16,949 bases of DNA from Thermoplasmata archaeon (GCA_021797055.1 JAKAAI010000038.1:1-16949), one strand, 5' to 3'. Positions 1 to 7,236 are shown, numbered from the stretch's first letter. Notes: a model not told the origin generated them from the letters alone. Program-made: numbers and translations.

Positions 1-870
1 GGTGGAGGTTCCGTTATGGACTCAGCAAAGGTAATTGCGTTTACATATGCAAACCCTGAAAGGCAGATCTATGATCTCACTCCGCTTGAACGCCTCGGTA
101 TAAGGGAAAAAGTATCGATAATCGCGGTACCTACAACAAGCGGTACAGGATCAGAATGCTCATGGGCTGCGGTAGTTTCTGAAAGTGATGGTACGTTAAA
201 GAGAAAGATGGAACTTGCATCCGCTGAGATTTTACCTGAAACCGCAATTCTGGATCCAATATTTGTGAGGTCTCTGCCACAGAAGCAGACAGTTTCCACA
301 GCCGTTGATGCAATCGTACATGCTATAGAAGCATACACATCGCAATGGAGGAACCCCTATTCTGACGCATTGGCCATTAAGTCGTTAGAGTTGATAACAG
401 GTTCGATCAGATCGGTGATAAAAGATCCTTTAAATCTTGAATTCAGAAACAATGTTCACATTGGTGCCTCAATGGCAGGCTCTGCCTTCTCAAATTCCCA
501 GATAGGGCTGGCCCATGCGATGGGTCATGCACTCGGTTCATGTTTCAGAATTGCCCATGGAAATGCTGTTGGTTTATTCATGCCTGAAGTCATAAGATAC
601 AATAGTGCTGTAGTTGGGGATCTCTATAGGAAGATAAGAATTGCATTCCCTGCCGATGCAAGAAAAAAAGATCTTTATGGCACAGTCAGGAATTTCTTTT
701 CAGAGATAGGCCAGCCTCTGACCATAGGAGAATGCGGGATCGACAGAGCAGATTATGATGGTAAATTGGAAACTCTTGTAAAACTTTCAATGGAATCAAC
801 AGGTTCCCTGACAAATGCCAGAGAATCCGATTCTGATTCAATAAGAAGGATTTTGCTTAAGGTGAGGTGA
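1..870 (+). CDS. Iron-containing alcohol dehydrogenase, 5' partial
   Basis: This is the C-terminal 289 residues of a group III (Fe-type) NAD(P)-dependent alcohol dehydrogenase. The open frame runs off the left edge, and its first visible residues are GGGSVMDSAK, the family's nucleotide-binding GGGS motif, so about 90-100 N-terminal residues are missing; the ATG at 16 is internal. Counting from the window edge, the expected metal ligands are D103, H107, H172 and H186, with the extra conserved H176; the spacing agrees with the FucO type. Family members interconvert alcohols and aldehydes or ketones in the cytoplasm. The stop at 868-870 lies 2 bases before the ATG of the aldehyde dehydrogenase gene, so the two are co-transcribed and probably act in sequence (alcohol to aldehyde to acid). 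The substrate cannot be read from the sequence. Glycerol-1-phosphate dehydrogenase is a distant relative but is less likely given this motif set. Confidence 0.9.
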   Translation, partial: GGGSVMDSAKVIAFTYANPERQIYDLTPLERLGIREKVSIIAVPTTSGTGSECSWAAVVSESDGTLKRKMELASAEILPETAILDPIFVRSLPQKQTVSTAVDAIVHAIEAYTSQWRNPYSDALAIKSLELITGSIRSVIKDPLNLEFRNNVHIGASMAGSAFSNSQIGLAHAMGHALGSCFRIAHGNAVGLFMPEVIRYNSAVVGDLYRKIRIAFPADARKKDLYGTVRNFFSEIGQPLTIGECGIDRADYDGKLETLVKLSMESTGSLTNARESDSDSIRRILLKVR

Positions 871-872
871 AT

Positions 873-2363
873 ATGAAAAAATATTCCAGCTTTATCAATG
901 GTGAATTTGTTGGTGGAGATAACTATATCACTATCAACAGACCAAATGACGGGATACCATTCGCATCCGTTAATTATGCGGACCAGGACACTGCAAAATA
1001 TGCGTTAGACTCAGCTTATGATGCCTTTGACAAATGGGCTAATGTACCATTACAAAAGAGAAAGCAGCTCTTACTCAGATTATCGGACTTGATGCAGGCG
1101 AGATCTGATGAATACATATCAGTTGAAATGCAGAATACGGGAAAGACAGTCAGGCAAACTACATTTATGGATGTTCCGCTTGCCATTGAACATGTCAAAT
1201 ACTTCGCGCAGGAAAAAGAATTTAGAGAATACAGAAGAATAAAACATCCTGAATATCCTGATTCGAGTGGCATCATACAGCATGCACCAATGGGGGTGGT
1301 TGCCGCAATTGCACCTTGGAACGTTCCACTTTTGATGGCGGTATGGAAAATCGCCCCTGCGGTACTCGCAGGGAACACTGTTGTTCTCAAGACATCAAGA
1401 TATACCCCGGCATCGGCACTTGAGATGGCAGAGGATATTGCGCGGGCAGGTTTCCCGAATGGCGTTATAAACATCATTCCAGGAAAGGGATCTGACATTG
1501 GCAAGGTTTTAACCAAAAGTGATAAAGTGGGTATGATCAGTTTCACAGGTTCAACAGAAACAGGTAAGGAGATCATTCGAGATTCCTCTAATGGAATTAA
1601 AAAAATATCCCTTGAACTCGGTGGGAAATCGCCTAATATAGTTTTTGCCGATGCGGATCTTGAAAGTGCTGCCAAGGGCGTTATTTTTTCCATATTCCTG
1701 AATTCCGGCCAGCTGTGCGAGTCAGGCAGCCGTCTCATAGTTGATTCAAGTATTAGTGAATCTTTTACCAGAAATCTCAAAGAGAAGATACTTACGCTAA
1801 GAGACGGGGATCCGATGGATTTTACCACGGATATAAGCGCAATAACAACGTTGGAACAGAAGGATAAGATTGCACATATGGTCAGGAAAGCTACAGATTC
1901 AGGGAACAGGGTGTTGGTCGTCAAGGGTCTCGTTAATTCTCCCACTGGAGGCATATATTATCCGCCTACAATGCTTCAGATAGCAGGGGAGAATACATCA
2001 GTGATCGATGAGGAAATATTTGGTCCAGTTCTATCCGTCGATACCTTCAGTAACGAGGAGGAAGCAATTTTTAAGGCCAATAACACGAGATACGGCCTTG
2101 CTGCGTCCGTTTGGTCAAGAGACATCAGGAAAGCTAAGCGTGTAGCATCCAGCATAAAAGCTGGGACTGTCTGGATCAATCAGTATCATCTCCTTTCTGC
2201 TGCCGCACCTAGAGGGGGATTTAAGCAAAGCGGGGTAGGCCGTGAGCTTGGTTTAGAAGGCATATTGGATACAACCCAGACAAGGCATGTATTTATAAAT
2301 GGCAGTAACAGTGATTTAGATAACGTGGCATACGGTCTCCTGTTGCCCGAGGACAACGATTGA
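873..2363 (+). CDS. NAD(P)-dependent aldehyde dehydrogenase
   Basis: This is a full-length classical aldehyde dehydrogenase of 496 residues that oxidises an aldehyde to its acid with NAD(P) in the cytoplasm. Visible landmarks in order are the PWNVPL segment of the Rossmann region (about 148-153), the FTGSTETG turn, the general base E248 in LELGGK, the nucleophile C282 in GQLCESG, and EEIFGPV near residue 390. The 34-residue gap from base to nucleophile is normal for the family. I prefer the ATG at 873 because an AGGTGA at 860-865 lies 7 bases upstream; a GTG at 867 would overlap the preceding stop but leaves no room for that site. It follows the alcohol dehydrogenase directly and precedes the AGPS-like gene by one base. 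Possible substrates include glyceraldehyde (as in the Thermoplasmata non-phosphorylative Entner-Doudoroff route), succinic semialdehyde or a long-chain aldehyde; the sequence does not decide. Confidence 0.92.
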   Translation: MKKYSSFINGEFVGGDNYITINRPNDGIPFASVNYADQDTAKYALDSAYDAFDKWANVPLQKRKQLLLRLSDLMQARSDEYISVEMQNTGKTVRQTTFMDVPLAIEHVKYFAQEKEFREYRRIKHPEYPDSSGIIQHAPMGVVAAIAPWNVPLLMAVWKIAPAVLAGNTVVLKTSRYTPASALEMAEDIARAGFPNGVINIIPGKGSDIGKVLTKSDKVGMISFTGSTETGKEIIRDSSNGIKKISLELGGKSPNIVFADADLESAAKGVIFSIFLNSGQLCESGSRLIVDSSISESFTRNLKEKILTLRDGDPMDFTTDISAITTLEQKDKIAHMVRKATDSGNRVLVVKGLVNSPTGGIYYPPTMLQIAGENTSVIDEEIFGPVLSVDTFSNEEEAIFKANNTRYGLAASVWSRDIRKAKRVASSIKAGTVWINQYHLLSAAAPRGGFKQSGVGRELGLEGILDTTQTRHVFINGSNSDLDNVAYGLLLPEDND

Positions 2364-2364
2364 A

Positions 2365-3915
2365 GTGTCGAATGAAACTACTGGAAGCAAATCAGTTACC
2401 ATAGAGATAGATCTGCTTAAGAGGAAAGAGGTAGTGGATTTTAAGCTCGCAACAGGAATCCGCGAATTGATAAGAGAAAAATTTAACATTGCGACTTTTG
2501 AGCCGATAAGATCATGTTTTGTGAACAGAGAGGAAATAGAACCAGATAATGAAATTCGAAAGATTCTTGAAGTTGAATTCACGCAATATGAAATATCCTA
2601 TTCCTTCAAAGAGAGATTTTTGCGTTCTTTCGGTAAATCAAGTCCCGAAATACTGTCATTGTTAAATGGAAAAAAATTGACACCATTTGCTGCGGTTATA
2701 TATCCGGACAACTCGAATGTCAAAGATCTATTGCCCCTCCTTAAGAGAAATAAAATAAAAGCTGCTGTTAGTGGCGGCGGTACTTCAGTAACTGCGCCTT
2801 TCCTAAACGTGGATCTTTCAAAGGTAGTATGCATTGATACATCTCACTTAGACAAAATTGAAATCGAAAGAAGCTACGTTATATCTGGTTCTGGTGTTAA
2901 AGGAATAGATCTGGAAAGGAAACTGAATAATAGCGGGTACACCTGCGGCCACTTTCCAGAATCCATGCTCAATTCCACCGTTGGGGGCTGGGTCTCGACA
3001 AAGTCATCGGGGCAGGAATCAAATTTTTACGGAGATATTGAAAACATAGTTATTGGCCTCAAGATTGAAAGATCTGATGGTGAAATCACTGATGGGATTT
3101 ACCCCAGAGAATCTGCAGGTATAGATGCAAAATCTGTAGCAATAGGATCTGAGGGAAAGGTCGGTCTCATTACGGAGGTTTTTCTCAAAACTTTCAGGGT
3201 ACCTGAAAATAGGTACTATGAGTCAATGTTATTTCACAGCTTCAAGGAAGGACTTGATTTCCTCGAAGATCAGGTGAAATATCCTGCAGTGGTTAGGCTT
3301 TCTGATGGTACCGAGACTGAATACATTCTGCGTGGAACAGATGATAACCGTGGAAAGAGAATTCTCTTCAGTTACGCTAATGTACGTGGCATGAAACTAC
3401 CCGGTTCATCTCTGCTTATTCTAGTGGGCAACGAGAAAATTTCATTAGGGGGGAAAGCGGGTCTAAAGATTGGATCTACAGTACCTCGCATGTGGGAAAA
3501 AAACAGGTATGGCAGGCCTGAAGTAGGTGATGCATTGTGGGAACTAGGGCTGGTTCCGGATACGATGGAAACATCCTGCAAATGGGAAGATTCTTATCAT
3601 CTATACAAAGAAACAATATCAACATTCCAGAAGGAAATCCAGTCCATGAACCTAAGAGGTGTAATAATGTGCCACGCTTCTCATATTTACAGATTAGGAC
3701 CAGCACTTTATTTCACATTTATCACAAATGTGAAAGAATCAGAAGACCTACTATCTATCAGAAGGTCTATATCAGAAACATTTGCCTCCTGCAACGGTTC
3801 AATTACACATCATCATGGAATCGGTTCACTCTTTCTGCCAATGAACAATCCGATTAAGGCAAAAGTAATGAGCAATCTCAACGATCCGGTGCTGTCAGGA
3901 TTTGAATATGATTGA
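2365..3915 (+). CDS. FAD-linked oxidase, alkyl-DHAP synthase (AGPS)-like
   Basis: This is a 516-residue flavoprotein of the PCMH/VAO fold. It resembles alkyl-dihydroxyacetone-phosphate synthase more than glycolate or D-lactate oxidases. Seen: the FAD pyrophosphate motif SGGGTS at 136-141, then GHFPES, STVGGWVSTKSSG and YGDIENIV, which match human AGPS blocks as I recall them. R311 in VVRLSDG, Y449 in ALYFTF and the triple histidine H482-H484 followed by Gly align with the AGPS catalytic Arg, Tyr578 and HHH. AGPS swaps the acyl chain of acyl-DHAP for a fatty alcohol to form the ether bond, with FAD as a non-redox-cycling cofactor. The tail after HHHG is only 32 residues, somewhat short. It starts at a GTG one base after the aldehyde dehydrogenase stop, with GAGGA 11 bases upstream. 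It is unexpected in an archaeon that makes its ether lipids from glycerol-1-phosphate. A generic 2-hydroxyacid dehydrogenase is the main alternative. Confidence 0.8.
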   Translation: MSNETTGSKSVTIEIDLLKRKEVVDFKLATGIRELIREKFNIATFEPIRSCFVNREEIEPDNEIRKILEVEFTQYEISYSFKERFLRSFGKSSPEILSLLNGKKLTPFAAVIYPDNSNVKDLLPLLKRNKIKAAVSGGGTSVTAPFLNVDLSKVVCIDTSHLDKIEIERSYVISGSGVKGIDLERKLNNSGYTCGHFPESMLNSTVGGWVSTKSSGQESNFYGDIENIVIGLKIERSDGEITDGIYPRESAGIDAKSVAIGSEGKVGLITEVFLKTFRVPENRYYESMLFHSFKEGLDFLEDQVKYPAVVRLSDGTETEYILRGTDDNRGKRILFSYANVRGMKLPGSSLLILVGNEKISLGGKAGLKIGSTVPRMWEKNRYGRPEVGDALWELGLVPDTMETSCKWEDSYHLYKETISTFQKEIQSMNLRGVIMCHASHIYRLGPALYFTFITNVKESEDLLSIRRSISETFASCNGSITHHHGIGSLFLPMNNPIKAKVMSNLNDPVLSGFEYD

Positions 3916-5233
3916 ATTCTCAGCCAAGACCAGGGAACAGGAATTAAAAACATCCAGCGGTAAAGAATTCGATGTATTGGTCATCGGAGGCGGAATTATA
4001 GGCGCAGGCGTCGCAAACACTCTGGCACAGGCAGGAATTTCTGTTATGCTCGTAGAGAAGGGCGATTTTGCCTCAGGAACTAGTTCGGGCTCCTCAAAGT
4101 TAATCCACGGTGGCTTGAGATACCTTGCACAAGGGAGATTCATGCTTACAAGAAATCTGTTAAAGGAAAGAAATTACCTTATGAGGGAAACAGATCTTGT
4201 AAAGCCGATCGACTTTGATATACTAATAGGTCCAGGCATGTTTGGAAGACTTGAGATTATGCTTGGTCTGATGTTATACAGAATTCTCGGTGGAGGCAAA
4301 CATTCCAGATACACTAAAAATAATGGCGTTTTTCCAGGTTCTGTCAACGGATACTACACGTACAAGGATTGCATTACAGACGATTCTCTCCTTACAGTAA
4401 CAAACGTAGTTTCAGCTCACATGAACGGTGCAGTTTGCTTGAATTACGTGAAATATAATGATTCATCCATTAAAAACAAGGAGAAAGTGGCTAACCTTAA
4501 GGATATGATCTCCGGGCATGAATTCACCATCAGGCACAAGGTACTGGTTAATTGCGCAGGACCTTGGATAGATGACATCCTCGGACATGAAAAAATTGCT
4601 AACTTCAGGCTTTCCAAAGGGATACACCTCATATATCCAAGAGAAGTTTTCAAGAGAGAAAGTGCAGCAGTCGTGAAGTCAAAAGTTGATGGAAGGCAGA
4701 TGTTCGTAATTCCGAGGGGTCAAGTCGTCATAGTGGGCACAACTGATGATTTCGTTGATACGCCAGATGACTGGAGCATAAAGGAATCTGAAAGAGATTA
4801 TGTAATCAGGAGCCTGTCTTTTATTTCTTCAGGTATAAATAGGGACAATATAATCGGCGAATATTCTGGTATTAGAACGCTGATTGGCAAGGGAAACAAT
4901 CCTGGAAAAATGAGCAGGAATTTTTCCGTAATAAGAAAGGATAACTTATTTACAGTTATAGGCGGTAAGGTGACTGATTACAGGAGAGTTTCGAGAAAAA
5001 CAGCAATTAATGTATCAAGGCATCTTAAAAAGGGAAAAATCCGGAATACCTTGCCCAGGCTGGATTACAGGCCCGACCTCGACGACCGGATTTCATCAGC
5101 CATTAAGTACGAATGTGCAATATTCCCGGAGGATGTCGTAAAGAGAAGGGCGTCGGTCTTTTATTTTGATCCCGAATCAACACATCTTGTTAATGAGACT
5201 GCTTTAAAGTTGCTTAACTCACTCAATGAATAG
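3908..5233 (+). CDS. glpD: FAD-dependent glycerol-3-phosphate dehydrogenase
   Basis: This 441-residue flavoenzyme of the GlpA/GlpD (DAO) family oxidises sn-glycerol-3-phosphate to DHAP and passes electrons to the membrane quinone pool. The dinucleotide-binding GGGIIGAG sits at residues 27-34. SSGSSKLIHGGLRYL is the GlpD substrate and flavin signature, followed by the acidic and arginine segments of the DAO fold, and a GlpD-type C-terminal helical cap begins near residue 380. The length is shorter than bacterial GlpD (about 500) and nearer the DAO core of GlpA. The ATG at 3908 is preferred over the TTG at 3902 because CAGGA at 3896-3900 sits 7 bases ahead of it; this gives an 8-base overlap with the AGPS-like gene and implies translational coupling. 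Context suggests it supplies or drains DHAP for the neighbouring enzyme. No glycerol kinase is seen in the window. Confidence 0.88.
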   Translation: MIEFSAKTREQELKTSSGKEFDVLVIGGGIIGAGVANTLAQAGISVMLVEKGDFASGTSSGSSKLIHGGLRYLAQGRFMLTRNLLKERNYLMRETDLVKPIDFDILIGPGMFGRLEIMLGLMLYRILGGGKHSRYTKNNGVFPGSVNGYYTYKDCITDDSLLTVTNVVSAHMNGAVCLNYVKYNDSSIKNKEKVANLKDMISGHEFTIRHKVLVNCAGPWIDDILGHEKIANFRLSKGIHLIYPREVFKRESAAVVKSKVDGRQMFVIPRGQVVIVGTTDDFVDTPDDWSIKESERDYVIRSLSFISSGINRDNIIGEYSGIRTLIGKGNNPGKMSRNFSVIRKDNLFTVIGGKVTDYRRVSRKTAINVSRHLKKGKIRNTLPRLDYRPDLDDRISSAIKYECAIFPEDVVKRRASVFYFDPESTHLVNETALKLLNSLNE

Positions 5234-5619
5234 ATTATGAAAATGGCCGAAACAAGTACATTACCACCAAATTAAAGCGTCTCGACCTTAAACAGCATCA
5301 ATTCAGGTACGCGAGCAATGGCAGCCAAGTCGAATAATGGATTAGACTGGATTCATTATTATCCATGTGAAAATCCAATATTTCAGTAAAGAAAGTTTAA
5401 CATATAATCCATGCATTTTCCAAGAATCCATAAATCCTAAATAAAACGGCCCTCTTTATTAAAATGTCTTAATGATTCAGCAGTCTAGCATGACCGGAAC
5501 GATCAGGCATAAGGCAAATAGTTTTTAACCAGAGAATCCCAGTTTCCTTACGAAAATACATGTAAATTTCACCTATCGAGGTTATCTTCAGAGAGATCCG
5601 AATAAAGTTATGGTTTAAT
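5234..5619. other. Gene-poor intergenic stretch of 386 bases
   Basis: No convincing gene lies between the two convergent transcription units. The stretch holds the inverted repeat at 5333-5360, a weak AATAAA/TTTATT inverted repeat (5440-5445 and 5455-5460), and a plus-strand T5 run at 5522-5526 that may help end the operon transcript. A 30-codon minus-strand frame (5469-5561) has a good ribosome site but no recognisable content. An uninterrupted plus frame of about 35 codons from 5234 reads like possible protein debris, but I cannot assign it to any transposase or other family. Confidence 0.5.
5333..5360. repeat. Inverted repeat, 10-base arms, 8-base spacer
   Basis: AATAATGGAT at 5333-5342 pairs with ATTCATTATT at 5351-5360 with one mismatch, around an 8-base spacer. 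It lies 100 bases after the glycerol-3-phosphate dehydrogenase stop. It may be an RNA hairpin in the operon's 3' end or a protein-binding site; no T-run follows directly, so a simple terminator is not supported. Confidence 0.45.
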
Positions 5620-6093
5620 TCACGGTGCAATGCTCGCGTTAATACTTATCTTTTGCTTCGAATTGGATATTATCATTACATCAAAGATTACCGCGAGTAT
5701 GAATCCTATTGACATTAGATAAGAATTTATGTTGTTCTGGCCATCGAAAACAAAGAAAAGTCCATTAACACCGGCAAAGATGATGGACAGTAGAAGTGAT
5801 AAGGAAAGAATTGACATATTGAATCTTCCACTGAAAAAAGATACAAATAAAATACCTATTGAAGTTAGCCCTACTAAAATGCCTATCATCATATGTAGCA
5901 TTACAAAAGCGAATCCAGAATATACACCCATAAAACCCATCATTCCCAAAAATGATAGAGGGTGCGGTAATGTCACGAAAAGATTTACATACATACCAAC
6001 TAAGAACTGTATAACCAGAAATGCCAGTTCAAAAGACGCCATCATAAAAACCGGTTTTAAGAAACCTCTATCTTTAATGTTTCCAGTTTTCAT
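5620..6093 (-). CDS. Four-helix membrane protein, PadR-linked
   Basis: This is a 157-residue integral membrane protein with four hydrophobic segments, near residues 19-42, 58-82, 95-118 and 128-148, and short loops. A conserved-looking GMYVNLFVTLPHP follows the first helix; H44 sits in that loop and H67 inside the second helix. I recall the G-M-x-x-N-L-F-V...HP pattern from unannotated four-helix proteins in other prokaryotes, but I cannot name a function; haem or metal coordination by the two histidines is inference. I chose the ATG at 6093 because GGTGAG (6098-6103 on the minus strand) lies 4 bases upstream; TTG at 6105 and GTG at 6102 are weaker. It begins 15 bases after the PadR stop and is evidently co-transcribed with it, a common arrangement in which PadR controls a membrane protein or efflux pump. 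Confidence 0.8.
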   Translation of the reverse strand: MKTGNIKDRGFLKPVFMMASFELAFLVIQFLVGMYVNLFVTLPHPLSFLGMMGFMGVYSGFAFVMLHMMIGILVGLTSIGILFVSFFSGRFNMSILSLSLLLSIIFAGVNGLFFVFDGQNNINSYLMSIGFILAVIFDVMIISNSKQKISINASIAP

Positions 6094-6108
6094 GGAACTC
6101 ACCAAATA

Positions 6109-6468
6109 TTACCACAACCTGTATATTTTGTCCAATCCAGCCATCCAGTCGGAGGATATTGAACTTATGTCCTTTATAGCCATTTTACCTGCCTGAGTTA
6201 GCACATAAACCTGTCTCACTCTCTGCCCCTGGCTCATTTCGTTTCGTTCAACGTATCCATCCTTAACAAGAGAGTTAAGAGCAGGATATATAGACCCGGC
6301 TGTTGGTCTCCAAAAGCCGTCTGTCCTCCTTGAAATCTCGTTCATTATTTCATAACCATGCATGGGCCTCTCCATTAGAATATTGAGGATTAAAGGCTTA
6401 AGGACTCCTGGCGGAATCAGATTGATCTTAAACGGGCCGCATCTGCACATGCAATTTTTACCTTCCAT
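6109..6468 (-). CDS. PadR-family transcriptional regulator with N-terminal CxCxC
   Basis: This 119-residue PadR-type winged-helix repressor shows the family core clearly: PMHGYEIMNEIS, then GSIYPALNSLVKDGYVER, then the beta-wing and YVLTQAGK. PadR proteins are dimeric DNA binders that usually repress a neighbouring membrane or efflux gene and themselves. Before the domain stands MEGKNCMCRCG, giving C6, C8 and C10, which ordinary PadR proteins do not have; a metal or redox sensing role is inferred. I chose the ATG at 6468; a further upstream frame to 6525 would begin inside the operator and ahead of the expected transcription start, and the ATG at 6450 would cut off the first Cys. The promoter holds a 9-base-arm inverted repeat. 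The four-helix membrane protein follows at 15 bases. Confidence 0.88.
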   Translation of the reverse strand: MEGKNCMCRCGPFKINLIPPGVLKPLILNILMERPMHGYEIMNEISRRTDGFWRPTAGSIYPALNSLVKDGYVERNEMSQGQRVRQVYVLTQAGKMAIKDISSISSDWMAGLDKIYRLW

Positions 6469-6519
6469 TACAACCACAATCCAAATAATTGCATTTACTT
6501 CTGGTCTATTTTGAACGGA

Positions 6520-6545
6520 ATTCAATATCCGATTTTATATTGAAT
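6520..6545 (-). promoter_or_regulatory. padR promoter with inverted-repeat operator
   Basis: ATTCAATAT (6520-6528) and ATATTGAAT (6537-6545) form a perfect 9-base inverted repeat with an 8-base spacer. On the minus strand the repeat contains an ATATAAAA box (6533-6540), placing the expected start near 6510 and leaving a leader of roughly 40 bases to the ATG at 6468. A dimeric repressor bound here would block TBP, so autoregulation by the PadR protein is the natural reading. The binding is inferred; the repeat is seen. Confidence 0.6.
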
Positions 6546-6579
6546 CACAATGTAATTAAAATATTATATGGTAAAGAGA

Positions 6580-6771
6580 TTACTCCTTACCAGAAGTTTC
6601 TTTTTGTGCGGCTTTTATGCGCTCCAGTTTCTTCTCGAGAAGAGTTATTTCGGCCTCAAGCTGATCCTTGTAATCCTCAAGTTCCTCAGAAACCGTCCCC
6701 TCATAATGGTGTCCTCTTATTCCATGTCTTCCAGATCCACAGCCGCATCCACAGTTGTTCATTTTTTCCAT
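6580..6771 (-). CDS. Small Cys-rich coiled-coil protein (DUF5320-like layout)
   Basis: This is a 63-residue soluble protein in two parts. The head is MNNCGCGCGSGRHG, with C7, C9 and C11 spaced as CxCxC, followed by H16, H21 and H22. The tail (about residues 27-56) is a charged amphipathic helix with leucine heptad spacing, likely a coiled coil. The layout resembles the DUF5320 family of small putative metal-binding proteins; that match is from memory and not certain. The start at 6771 is chosen because GAGGT lies 7 bases upstream on the minus strand and a TATA box sits about 35 bases upstream. It is transcribed toward the PadR gene, which has the same CxCxC motif, and away from the rhodanese gene. 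Handling of a soft metal or a reactive sulfur species would fit all of these, but nothing proves it. Confidence 0.75.
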   Translation of the reverse strand: MEKMNNCGCGCGSGRHGIRGHHYEGTVSEELEDYKDQLEAEITLLEKKLERIKAAQKETSGKE

Positions 6772-6802
6772 TTTGATTACCTCAATTAGGTATTGTAGGT
6801 GT

Positions 6803-6812
6803 CTATATATAG
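6803..6812 (-). promoter_or_regulatory. TATA box of the Cys-rich small gene
   Basis: CTATATATAG, a perfect 10-base palindrome (12 bases with flanking T/A), lies about 32-41 bases upstream of the ATG at 6771 on the minus strand. The transcription start should fall near 6782, giving a leader of about 10 bases that contains the GAGGT ribosome site. Being symmetrical, the box could also serve the plus strand, but the rhodanese ATG is some 80 bases away. Confidence 0.55.
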
Positions 6813-6894
6813 ATGTCGATATATTGTTAGCCAACTGATAAACAATTTATCATCACTATCAAAAAATGTATTAGCTTAAAATAGATTTGTAATC

Positions 6895-7236
6895 ATGCAT
6901 TTACTGAGTTACTTCATTACACCCAAAGGTCTCGCAGAATACGGACCGGAAGATTTTAAGACTGCAATAACGGCCGATAATGCCAAAGTAATCGATGTCA
7001 GAACGAAAAGCGAATTCGTTCATGGACACATTGATAATGCTACTCACATTCCTCTGTCAGATCTTAGAAACCATATTGGAAATCTTGACAAGAATGCTAA
7101 ATATTATCTGATCTGCGCTACAGGTCACAGAAGCAGAGCAGCTGCAACTATTCTGCTGAAAAATGGCTTTTCGAATGTATCACACCTTAAAGGCGGAATG
7201 CTTGCGTGGAATAAGATCAACAAGCGAAAGCACTAA
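6895..7236 (+). CDS. Rhodanese-like single-domain protein
   Basis: This 113-residue protein consists of one rhodanese (sulfurtransferase) domain. The CH2A-type VIDVRTKSEFVHGHI motif and IPL follow the N-terminal lead, and the active-site loop is CATGHRS with the persulfide cysteine at C74. GGMLAW marks the end of the domain. Such proteins carry sulfane sulfur or act in thiosulfate, cyanide or redox handling in the cytoplasm. No Shine-Dalgarno site precedes the ATG, and CTTAAAATA at 6875-6883 is a rather close TATA-like element, so a leaderless or very short-leader transcript is likely. It is divergent from the Cys-rich small gene, with 123 bases between their starts; joint response to a sulfur or metal signal is inferred from this layout only. 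Confidence 0.9.
   Translation: MHLLSYFITPKGLAEYGPEDFKTAITADNAKVIDVRTKSEFVHGHIDNATHIPLSDLRNHIGNLDKNAKYYLICATGHRSRAAATILLKNGFSNVSHLKGGMLAWNKINKRKH

Noticed and set aside
1016..1954. Long 312-codon minus-strand open frame inside the aldehyde dehydrogenase gene
   Set aside because: It is antisense to a gene with intact catalytic motifs, and its translation is low-complexity Ser/Leu-rich without any family signature.
5234..5340. Plus-strand frame of about 35 codons that might be decayed transposase
   Set aside because: No catalytic motif, no terminal repeats and no family match I can name; left as unexplained sequence.
6469..6525. Extended N-terminus for the PadR protein
   Set aside because: It would begin inside the inverted-repeat operator and before the predicted transcription start; the added residues are not PadR-like.
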